The position numbers and the translations under genes were made by a program. A model generated the notes under the pieces. The model made no database searches and was not told the DNA's origin. It worked only from the letters and a program-made list of their open reading frames with translations. Below are positions 8,795 to 20,700 of a DNA stretch of 64,000 nucleotides, piece by piece. Origin of the DNA: Blastobasis lacticolella. Its lineage: Eukaryota > Arthropoda > Insecta > Lepidoptera > Blastobasidae. Where the stretch lies: contig LR990041.1 in assembly GCA_905147135.1 (NCBI GenBank), forward strand, positions 20,087,907 to 20,151,906, in the 5' to 3' direction. Position 1 is the first letter of the stretch; every line of letters starts with the position of its first letter.

Positions 8795-11700
8795 GTACTT
8801 AAGAAATATTTGTTGCCCTAATTAAGCCCATTTCAGATTTCTCACGTTTACCTATTTGTAAATGTTATAAAGAATCTGCTGCTAGTATGTAGCCAGGACC
8901 TGCAGTGGCCACTCAAAGGGCTATTGAGTTTGACATTCAGTCATACGTAAGGATAAGCCTGGAATCGGTTAGAGGATACCAAAGGGTGCAACTCAAAAAG
9001 ACTTTGAAAATTCGAGAAAAGGCACCCGAAAGGGACCAACCAACCCTGGAATCTACAATTTTAATTTAAAAGTAACAGGTAGGAATAGGTATAGGAAACA
9101 TGGTTCTGATTTCCTATCAAAAACAGCTTTTTAAATTTTTTCCTTAATGTGTTTTAGTATAGTTAAGTTGGGTATATGGATCAATATTCAATCTAGTCAG
9201 TGAGTACATGGAGGCATAAATTAAGCTGAGCCATGATGATTCTGTAAAAGGATCAAACATGAGAAATAGAGCACAAAATAATAAACAGTCGCTAAGCAAA
9301 GAAAATTAATAACTTTTTGATGTTCTCTGGGGGCAGGGCTACTTTCCTAATCATCATCATCGTCGTAGCGCTTATCCCTACCTCTGCCAGGATCTGCTTT
9401 ACTACACTTCGCCCGGTCTACAGCATCCTCTCATATCAGACTTAGCAATGTCAATACATCGCTTCACGGGGCCTCTTTCCTGACACCGGCAGGTTCAGGC
9501 ACCTATTTACCAGGTACCAGGTACCAAACCTGCGCAGGTGAGGCTTCTCGATCATGTCCACAATCTTCCAAGACTTTTGTATTCATTAAATACTTGATCG
9601 AGCCATGTAACTCCGCACATTCAGCACAGAATTTAGTGTTACTTTCCGAAAGTCCTACTCAATAATCTTCCTTCAAGTAAATAAATAAATAAAGAAATTT
9701 TGAAATTTGCCTTGTTGACTTTTCTACTTATAGACAATATAGAACAATTCTCTGAAATATTTTTGTGTCTTTGTGTGTATGTATCTCATCAGTTTCAGTA
9801 GGTATTTTATTTTGTATTTAGTTTAATTTAACTAACAATGTAGATTCATAATAATGGATGGTGATTTGCAATGGGTTCAATCTAGTTAGGTGCCTAATTG
9901 GTCTAAACTAGACATTTTGAACTTGTTGTATTATTAATTATTGTGTTATTGTTTTACAGATGTTGTTGCTGCTTACAAGGGCCTTATTAAGGAGAAGGAG
10001 GCTCTTGAGATCAGTTTGAAGGCATTGAATAAAACTGAAACACCATCAGAAACTGCTGACAGTAAGAAATTATACCAAATTCATAAACATACATACATTC
10101 TTAACAACACATACATGTATATTTCCCATGGAGGAAGGCAGAGACCACATCATTTAAAATGAAATATATCTTGTTTAATTCATAAAATACCTAAAATTCT
10201 CTGAGACCGCAGCAAACTTCCTATAGTAATTTTACATCAAGGCCGTGATCAATATGTAATAATACATAATCTCGTGATCAATATGTAATATATAATCTCA
10301 TTCTTGTTAACTACAGTTTAAAGTGAAAAAGAAATGAGACACATCAACAACAAATTAATATTCCCTAACAGTCCTCTGCTGGAGTTACGCCTCAATCTCC
10401 CACACCGAATTAGTAGAGTTGGCCCTAATCAATTTAAGAAAACCCAAAAATATTGTTTCCATAAGTGTGGATCCCGCAAAAGAGAGAGCAGGAAAGTTGA
10501 CCAGGATTGACCGTTCTGATGATGATGATAAACATTTACTATGTTGATCCAATGACCCAAAATGAGTCTTAGCCTCCGACACCACTATGATGTTCCATTG
10601 AACTGTCCTGTGATACCTTCTAATATCATTGGGAAAAACAAAAGGTTCTCTGGCTTGGCCATGTAGAGATGATGGGAGAGGATCGGGCAGTGAAGAAAGC
10701 ATACTTGGGATGACCCAGTGGTCAACGACCTGTTGGTTATCCCAGGTATAGCTGGAGTGACGAAGTGGAAAGAGACCGGTTGTAACTCAGGCTGACTAAT
10801 AAACATAAAAATGAAGACTACTCTGATTCATTATCTTTTTACAATGAGAGAGAAGAAAATCAACCTTTGATGATTTCTGTGTTTAACCATCACACACCTG
10901 ATGCTTTTTATACCTTTTCGTAATAAATTGTATGTATACATGTAATTTCCAGATGATTCCGTAGCAGCTCTCACGCTTTCCCTCTCCACCCTAACTGCTG
11001 AAAAATCACGTATGGAAGAGGCTTTCCAGGCAGATAAAAAAGTCACCAGAGACAAGGTATTTAATATTGTAATATTTATCATTTGGGTTTAATTGCATAA
11101 TTTCGGAGTGAGCTGGCTGTAATCCAAATCATTTTGATTAATTACACTACCAGTTTCTCGTACGTTAATCCATAATCATCAATTAATCATCCTTATCACA
11201 CCTTAGTTGAATAAACAGATACGGAAAGAGTTTTAAACGCTGATTAACATTGACAAGCGTTTCAGAAACTAGACGTAAGTAGGCTGCGGAGTGTCGGTGG
11301 CCGAGCGGTTAGGGTATCCGACTCGTGAACGAGAGGCACTGGGTTCGAATCCCGCTGCGGTCAAGTACCAATTACTCTTTTGAGTTGTGTACATTGTGGA
11401 ATACTAACCGATGCTCTTACGGTAAGGGAAGACATCGTGATGAAACCTGCACATGTGACTGAATGTGTAAATACGATCCAATCTGGTCAGATTCTTAGGC
11501 TTTAGCAGGGTCATGGAGATCAGATGGCAGTCGGTCAGCTGTAATTACCTGATCTGCCAAATCAGCTGTAACTAAAAAAAATATTTCCCTGGACCAAAAG
11601 GAGTTATAACATTTTTGTATTTAGACTGGATTTGATTTTTGTTAGTCTTTTCGAAATCGCTTCGAAAGCGCTCGATTTGAAATCTACTTTGAGAGCTTGC

Positions 11701-14700
11701 AGATCGACATTGAAGACCATTAGGCGCTGTCCTAATTGGCAACGGCTACCATGGTCGTACGACGGACGTCGACCGACCAATAGAAGACCTCGAAACCGCC
11801 CGTCACACGACCACGGTCGTACGACCGTTGCCAATTACGACAGCGCCTTGAAACAAATAATGGAAAAACTTATGGCTTGCTGTCCAAGCGAGCTTCTGAC
11901 ATATCTATAACTATAATTAACCCTTATTTTCAGTATGAGCACATAGTAGCGGGAATGAAAGAGGAAACCAAGGCCCTGGTCCAACAGCACATTGCTGAAG
12001 TCAACAACTTAAAGGCGAAGATTTCCTACGAAAAACAGGAGCGTGAGAAGGAGCGGGCTGATCATGCTGTTATGTTGAAGTAAGGAAAGCTTCCGGTATC
12101 TAAGTCCCTACCTAATATACTTGAGTTAAGCTGTTCTTGAAAAAAAGCAACAGTTAATGCGCGCTTGAGTGTCCGAATCGATTTGCTTGCAAACCAGTGT
12201 ATACTCGACCAAGCCAAACAGGGCATATGGATTATACAATATTACAGTACAATATTTGTCTCTTAATGTTAAACGGAATCTACAGTTTGTCAAGTATAAG
12301 TTGGCGCGTGGCCAATATTTGAAATAAAAAGATCTTACAGCACAAGTAAAGGTATAAAAAAACAAATTGGTAATTTGTACATACGTCCCATAAAAATACA
12401 TGATATTTTTTCATGCAATTTACTAAGAAAAGGCTATATTACCTACCGCCCAACCGAGACTGTTTTGCTCGTAAACGGTTGGGAATATATAAGCATAAGT
12501 TGTCTGTACTATATAATATTATAAAGAGGGAATGTTTGATTTTTTGTTTGTTTGTTTGTTTGTATTGAATAGGCTTCGAAACTACTGGACCGATTTCAAA
12601 CATTCTTTCACCGTTGGGAAGCTACACTATCCCCGGGTGACATAGGCTATATTATATTTTCTAAAAATAAAGGATCATTAATAAAACTCCAATAATGTAA
12701 CCCAAGGTTTAAAAAAATACCCAAAAAATTCCTTACATCGCGTGTGCTGCGAAAACTATTGATGATAGAACAAAATAATGTACTACGACTTTGCAGAACA
12801 CATCATTATCTACAAAAAGTGTCGCGACAGTATATGTCTAACTATTATAGTTATGTCACAATAAGTGTTCTTTTATTTTCAAAATTTAATTGAAATGCCT
12901 CCGGTAAAAAACGTTCTTTATTTGTACCTTGGTATTAATCCTTATCAAAATCAATTACTTCATATTCACGACTGCTTCAATACCTTTATATGACTTTTTG
13001 AATTATTCAATTCAGACATTCCATTCGAAAGATATCACGAGTTTAAAAATGTGAATATTAGAAAAAAGTCGCGTGTTCGCCGCTCAGTCCGGTCGGCAAT
13101 CTAGGCAGCACGGGGTACGGGCCCCTCCCGTCAATGTCATCAAGAAATAAAGTGCCGCGCGGCTCACTCGCGCGGTCGGCTCCCTACGCAGCGGTCGTGT
13201 GCGGAATCGAATAATTTTCGCTTGAAAGTAACCCGTGTACCCGTAGTGTGGTACCCGTGCGAAGCCGGGGCGGCTGCAGTAGAATATATAAGTATAAGCA
13301 AAAGTGTGAGCATATTTTCTATAGGCCGCCGATTTCGAGTTATAAGCAATAAAATCCGGAAAATATCCAAAACCTTCGAGGTTTATTGCGATTTCCATCT
13401 GACCTCCCTCCCCCCAGTGATCCAATCTCTTAATCCCAGGTCTGATCTGGTCTGGCCAGGTTGGATCATGGTCACACATTCAGCTGCCGGAATGTGCAGG
13501 TTTCCCTCACCGTAAGCATCGGTTAGCATTCAACTAATGTACATAACTCAGAAAAGAGCCATTGGTACATGGCGGCAGTGGGATTCGAACTCAGTAGCTC
13601 TCGCATAGCCACCACTCTCATAGTCACCACTAAGCATCCTCCTACATGGGCAGACTTACTAAATAGTACAAAAACCGCCACAGGGAGCTCAACCAGAAGC
13701 TGAACACGGAGCTTCGCACCAAAGAGCGTTTGGAGCACAAGGCTGCACACAGCAGCGAGTCCCAGGCCTCTCAGGCTGAGTTGGAGAAGAGAGTCCGGGA
13801 CCTGTCTGGGTCTCTGGAGGCTTCGCAGAGACAGCTGTCCCGAGCCGAGACCCGGGCAGCCCATACGCCGGCGTTGCTAGTCAGGCTGCAACATAAGCTG
13901 GCTTTGCTGGAACAGTCGCATGCTGTGGCTATTAAGGAGGTAGGTTCTGGGCTGGGAATCACTCGCCTCGATTCTAACTGTTTTCAATTTTGATGTTAAA
14001 ACTAACTCTCAACCTCAAAATTTCTTTATTGATAAGACATTAAGTAACTCTTTCAGGAAAAAGGAAAGGGGTTAGGTAGGCCCCCAGGTTGTGTCTTTCT
14101 GTGGCATCGTAGCTCCCGAATGGATGGATCACTTTGGATACGGTTTTCTCTATTTGAAAACCATTTAAATCGATATGGTTCTTAGCCTTATTTTCTTAAA
14201 ATCGATTCAGTAGTTTCTTGAAGTATATTACGAGTACGCATACTCGGTCGGAGGTTTTCCCACGTTTCCGGTCGCCTAGGTCATATTTGCATCTGGTCGC
14301 AGGAGCAAATAAAAGCGGCCCGCGCCGAGGAATCCGCCCGGAAACTATGCGCTCGCCAGGAGGAACGCGTTGCCGCCCTCGAGGGCCGGCTGGCCGAGCT
14401 CAGCTGCACCGTGGGCGAGTACGACGCGCGGCGACGCACCGACCAGGGACTCATACGGCGGCTACGGGAGGCCACGGACGGGAGGCTAAGAGAAAGGCTG
14501 GCTGGGAGTACGCATGGTGAGTACACGGTGACCAGGGACTCATACGGCGGCTACGGGAGGCCACGGACGGGAGGCTAAGAGAAAGGCTGGCTGGGAGTAC
14601 GCATGGTGAGTACACGGTGACCAGGGACTCATACGGCGGCTACGGGAGGCCACGGACGGGAGGCTAAGAGAAAAGCTGGCTGGGGGCACGCATGGTGAGT

Positions 14701-17700
14701 ACACGGTGACCAGGGACTCATACGGCGGCTACGGGAGGCCACGGACGGGAGGCTAAGAGAAAGGCTGGCTGGGAGTACGCATGGTGAGTACACGGTGACC
14801 AGGGACTCATACGGCGGCTACGGGAGGCCACGGACGGGAGGCTAAGAGAAAAGCTGGCTGGGGGCACGCATGGTGAGTACACGGTGACCAGGGACTCATA
14901 CGGCGGCTGAGGGAGGCCACGGATGGGAGGCTAAGGGAAAGGCTGGCTGGGGTTACACATGGTGAGTATGAGGTTACGAAACGACGGAAATAGCGACCTG
15001 CACGCCGCCATTTTGGTGCAATTGAGTGTGGTCCAATCCAAAGCCAGAGCCAGAGCTGTCTTGCTGCGATTGGTTTAAACTCAATGGCATCAAAATGGCG
15101 GCATACAATCGGAGATAGGCGGTACCACCGACGTCTCATCCGAGGACTTAGGGGGCACGCATGGTGAGCACAAGGATACGAAACGACGAAAAGAAAGGGG
15201 TGTTATTGTATATGTGGCTCTGTGTGTCTGTTTCTGTTTTCTTTGTTTAATATGGAGTTTAATCGTAATGGTCCTTAGCTTTGTTTGATTAAAATCGACT
15301 CAGTAGTTTAGATAATATCTTTCTTCAAAATAAATTTACAGTACCATCAGTTATATTTTTAGTAGGTATCTGAGATGAACCGAGGACATGTAGACGGAAT
15401 TGGTGAATCTATAAAAGTTCCTTGTGTTACTAAGGAACCCTAAACCGTGGTATATGTTATATAGGAAGCGATAAAATTTATCACGCACGTCCCATTACAA
15501 TGGGAGAGTTTCCTACAGTTCTCCTTTGGTGCCCTAGATGGCGTTGTAACTGAGAACGACCTATTGTTATCAACGGATTAAAACAAAGGGCTCGTTTGTT
15601 CAGCCCATTCTTTGCTAAATGACATACCATGTTAGAAGTAAATTAACCAAACAGTTTACGTTGTTGTTTCTCCTCGTAGGTGGGCTACACGAAGCCTCCA
15701 TTCATTGGTCGGTTTATATGTATTGATCCGTCATGTCTTCTGTGCTTGGTTGTGATTTTAAGATTAAATCCAAGATTTTACTAAGAATCACAGTATTTTA
15801 ACACAACACAATGCTAGAATAATTTGTCCATGGGTTGAAATTATGTACCTATTACTTAGTTTGTGATGATTTGACGAAAACTTCGTAGGATGGAAGTCTA
15901 AAAATTCATAGGTACGTTCAGATGATGCGGCTAGGTGCAACTTTTCGCTCTAAGTTGCACCTAGAGCGTAATCGAACCGCACTTTAATGTATGATGTTGC
16001 TAATTACCTATTATAATCGAGCTAAGGTCATATCATGATCGAATAGAGAAAAATAATCGTCGAAAGGTCATGTTTTTACTTTGGAAAACTATCCGTTAAC
16101 CCGAAAGCGTCTGAATGCAGCTCACTCTGTGAAGAAATTTTGTCGCTAAGAGGAATAGCGCTATCTAGTAAAAATGTTTGGACTAGAAATTTAAAGAGAA
16201 AAGAAACTCCCTTTACCAATTTTATTTATTTCAACAACCACGTAATTTTCCTCCAGAGGAAATTCAACAGAAAAGCGAGACGGACAACGAGAAACTAGCT
16301 GACAGTGAATACTTGCAAACATTGATAGACAAGATACACATAATGAAAAAGGAACTGATAGCTGAGAACGAGAAACTTGGCAACCCCATAGACATCACTG
16401 CGATATTCCACATCGACGGTTACGAGAACGTCCACGAAAAGTGTAAACAGTCGTATGAGACTTTGAAATTCGAATTTGAAATGTATAAGGAACAATTGAA
16501 CAACGGTAAACAAGATGGCGTCGATATGGAGAGCGAGATAGAAGATTTGAACGCTGAGATAGCGCTACTGAAAGAGAAAGTGGACAATTATAAATTGTTA
16601 TTGGATGATGAGAAACAAGAAAAGGCTGACACTTTGAAGTTGTATGAAGAGGTATGTCTATTTTCTCGATATAAGTTAGATTAATTACTCGGGAACCTCC
16701 ATGATTTTGTACAAGGAACAAAGGTTTCTGTGTACAAAACCGAGTAATGTAAGAAGAATATTTACTTCCTTGTACATAACTGGTAACTGGTAACGTACAA
16801 AGAAAGAAACTTTCTTATTCAGTACCCGGTTTTGTGCGATGAAAATGTTTTCCTTGTATAGTCGACAAATCTTTAGCAAGTTGACATAAGATGAATTAAA
16901 TCACTTTCTGTACACTAGTCCCACTTTATTATACAAATTTTATCAAATTGCAACCGGTTTCGAATTACTCATCTTCGAACCAGATGTGTTGGTTCTTCTT
17001 CCTTAATATTACTTTGAGAATTTTGAACAACACTAAAAGTTCAGCTGTGCTTGCTGCTTGTAAATATTTAACACTTTGTGTTGTCTGTCATAATAATGGA
17101 GTTCCATCAGGAAGGAAGTTGTCATAAGTCTGAAATTGATATATAGTTTGTCATTAATACTACTAATATTTAATTTATGTCATCATTAATCTTCAATCCA
17201 CAATCATTAAAACTTCAATCCCTCCCACAACAGAAACTGAAAACCGAGCAAGAATACCACAAGGAGCAAATCTCTGATCTCAAAGCACGAGTGTACAGCC
17301 TAGAGAAGCAAGTGCAAACGCAGCGGGAACGCTACGCAGCGCTGCTTGATGAGACAGATAGCCTGATTAGGGCGCGAAGCGATCGGGCAAGGAAGTCCAG
17401 CAGTGAGGAGGGACATGGGATCGCGGTGAGTATGGTGATGCTTTTTTAGGTTAATCGGCAGGGGTACACTTGAGCTCCCAGCCACAGTGTTTCCTTTGGA
17501 CGCGCCCCTGGTGTTGCTGATGTCCATTGGCGGTGGTGACCACCTTCCATCAGGTGCCATCCAGGTGGTTTCCAGGCATGCCTGTTTGTCTGCCGTAAAA
17601 AAAAGAACAAGCGAGCGAAACCTGATGGCACATGGTAAACTGATGCGGCGCCCATTCCACCCCTGGAAGCCTGGACATGTCGCTTTGATGGCAAACAGGC

Positions 17701-20700
17701 AATAGTTTTTCCACCGTTCCATTCCGAGCTGAGTGGTTCAGTGGTCAACATGGTCTGCCACGCAAGAGGTCCCGGGTTCGATTCCCGGCCTGTTAGAAAT
17801 TAAAATAGTAAATCTTAATTTCAGTTTGGGTGTTCTATGTTTAATAAGTATGGATTTAAACCTATTTAGTAGTATAACAGTTTTCTAGCACCCATAGCTT
17901 TGCTGAGTTCGGGGCTAGATGGCGCTGTATGAATTTGTCCACAATTATTTATCATGTACTTAAAATTGTGGAACTGAATATTTTAACCCTCGACGCAAAA
18001 AGAGGGGTGTTATAAGTTTGACGTGTGTATAAGTAACTGTCTGTCTGTAGAATCGTAGCTCCCGAACGGGTGGAACGATTTGGATGCGGTTTTTTGTTTG
18101 ATTATTAATGTTAATTTATTTTTAACTTATCGTGATCGTCCCAGGGCTCGCCCGCACCGCACCTTCTCCACTACGCCCACGAGATGGCGCGGAAGGACCT
18201 CGACATCACGCAGCTGAGGAAGGACAAGCACTGGACCGAGGGACAACTCAGGTATGTGGACGCTTCGAAAAGAGACGTGGGCGATGTTTGCATCAATCGG
18301 TCGGTGGCGGGAGAAAGGTCTAGGAGAGGGATTTATTTACTATAAATGAAAATGCTATGCCATGCCATACTATCAGGCATCAGGCAGGGCATAAGCTTGT
18401 TTGCCACCTTAGTGGTATAAAAAATACTATGCGATGGGTTGACATCGCCGAGTCGGACGCGAGAGCCAACGCCTTACGACGCGAGGATGCTGACTGGGCG
18501 AAGTGGAAAGAAAGAACAGGAAAACGAACCCTGGCGGAAGCCAGATTGTCAGCTCGGATGATGATGGTCCAAAGACGGACTGTTCATTAAATATGGACCT
18601 AAAATGTATTAAATATGTTAGCGTTAATGTCTCGGTTGTACTCTCCCGCGAGAGAGCCCGGGGTCCGCCTTGACCATGATCCAGTATTTGGCAGATCAGT
18701 TAATTAAAGTGGAGCGACTGCCATCTGACCACAGTGACAACTTTACCAGATTGGATAATGGTTACACATTCAATCGCCTGAATGTGCAGGTTTCATCACG
18801 GTTTTCCTTCACCTTAAGAGCATCCTAATCAGAAAATAATCATTGGTGCATGGCATCACGGGGTTTCAAAACCGGAACCTCTCGCTTACTTTGATAATGT
18901 CTTATGTTTTGTATAAATATTGAGACTTAGACATAGTTACTATGTCTTGTCTTACTTAGATAATCATTCTTAGGCTGATCGCCACACAAGCATAACTTTG
19001 TGCGAGCTAACTCGCAGATCCATCTACTACTAAAGAAATTGTAGTTACAAAATGTACAAGAAGCTAATTGTTGCAATTTGTGTTCAGGGATTGCCAACGC
19101 GACGCCACTATCGAGAAGGAGAGATTCAAGGAAGTGATAAGGACGCTCAAGGAAGAGATCGACAGGTGGGCTATCTGAGGAGTTTATGTAAAAAAATCTT
19201 GTATAAAAGGATGATACTTTTGTATACGATTATGCTCGCTCTGGCATCGGTCAAAAGGAAACTTGCGTTTTACTCTAGACTAGACACTTGATTTGTTTTA
19301 ACATGTTTCCTTTTTTTATTACTATTATAAGCTAGGCAAGCATTTGACCGTCATCTCACCTGACGTTGACGAGCATGCTTCTCTAGAAACAGCATCTGCC
19401 CTCGAAGGAGTCCAGATTGTACTGTTCGGGGAACACTGCAGGCAAAGCGTTCCATTCCTTAGTCGTACGCATTAAAAAGGTCGCGGCAAAATGATTGATG
19501 ATGATTGCTGGTATATCTACGAAAAAAGCGGAATAAGATGGCTAAATATGCTCACTGATGTGCACCTAAAAATACCACATTGGCATTTCATAATATGATA
19601 CATATTAATTAGTCACAAACTTATCTGCAGCGTCGCTGTCGTTGACATTGACATGACCATTCAAAATGGCGTCACTTAGTTCCAGTGTTGGCCACCGTAT
19701 CAGATAAGTTTGTGGCACTCTAATATGAAGCATCATATGAAACGCTAATGTGGCAATTTTAGACCCACAGGACAGACCGCGGGAGACTCAAAAAACGGTC
19801 AAGCGATGGATTGACATCGTGTCGGATGCTCAAGCCAACGGCTTACGAGGATGCCCAAAACCCCGCGAAGTGGAGAAGAAAGAGCAGGGGTCTAAAAAAG
19901 CCACGTAGCGTTTCATATTTCTAATATATAAAATTCTCGTGTCACAGTTTTCGTTGCCATACTCCTCCGAAACGGCTTGACCGATTTTGATGAAATTTTT
20001 TGTGCTTATCCGGTATCTATGAGAATCGGCCAACATCTATTTTTCATCCCCCTAAATGTTAGGGGTAGTCCACCCCTAAATTTAATTTTTAATTTTTTAG
20101 ACAAAATTTTTATATTCTATTTTTTAATTTCTAGCTTACAACAAGTAAGCTAGAAATTACTAGGAAATTATTTATATGGCAAAACAACGTTTGCCGGGTC
20201 AGCTAGTTGATTCATATTAGAGTGCCACAAACTTATCTGATTTGGTGGCCAATACCCGGAACTAAGTGACGCCATTTTGAATTATCATGTCAATGTCAAC
20301 TACAGCGACGCTGCAGATAAGTTTGTGACAAATTAATATGAATCATATTATGAAATGTTGATGTGGCATTTTTAGACCCCCAGTAAAGCTGATCCTGGCA
20401 GAAGAATGATTCGCAATAGCGCCACCTATACTCGGAGATGCGATTAAAGATCAAATGTGTAAACAAATTTCCACTATAAAAAATAAACCCAAGGAGTAGA
20501 TTATCTAAAATCATCGATAATGTGATAAAAAATATCACTTTCAAAATGAAATAAAATCGTATTCACATTTTAAGAAACACTATTTTAAATTATCCATCCT
20601 TCCCTTGGGTTTATTTTCTATAGCAATTTGTTTACATTTTTGATCTTGAATTTTATCTGCGAGTTTAGTGGACTAGACCACATGAACTATCCATTTTCCC

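Noticed and set aside
13222..13515. 97-codon ORF and antisense ORF 13084-13479
   Set aside because: Both lie across the end of a Helitron-like element and a SINE, with no domain.
13667..13683. Acceptor at 13666 for GCC1 exon 5
   Set aside because: Gives a phase-0 exon that cannot join the phase-2 exon 4; 13683 restores the frame and the conserved MLKEL.
14218..14520. 100-codon ORF starting upstream of GCC1 exon 6
   Set aside because: Out of frame with the conserved coiled coil; it reads through the intron 5 acceptor and is a shadow of exon 6.
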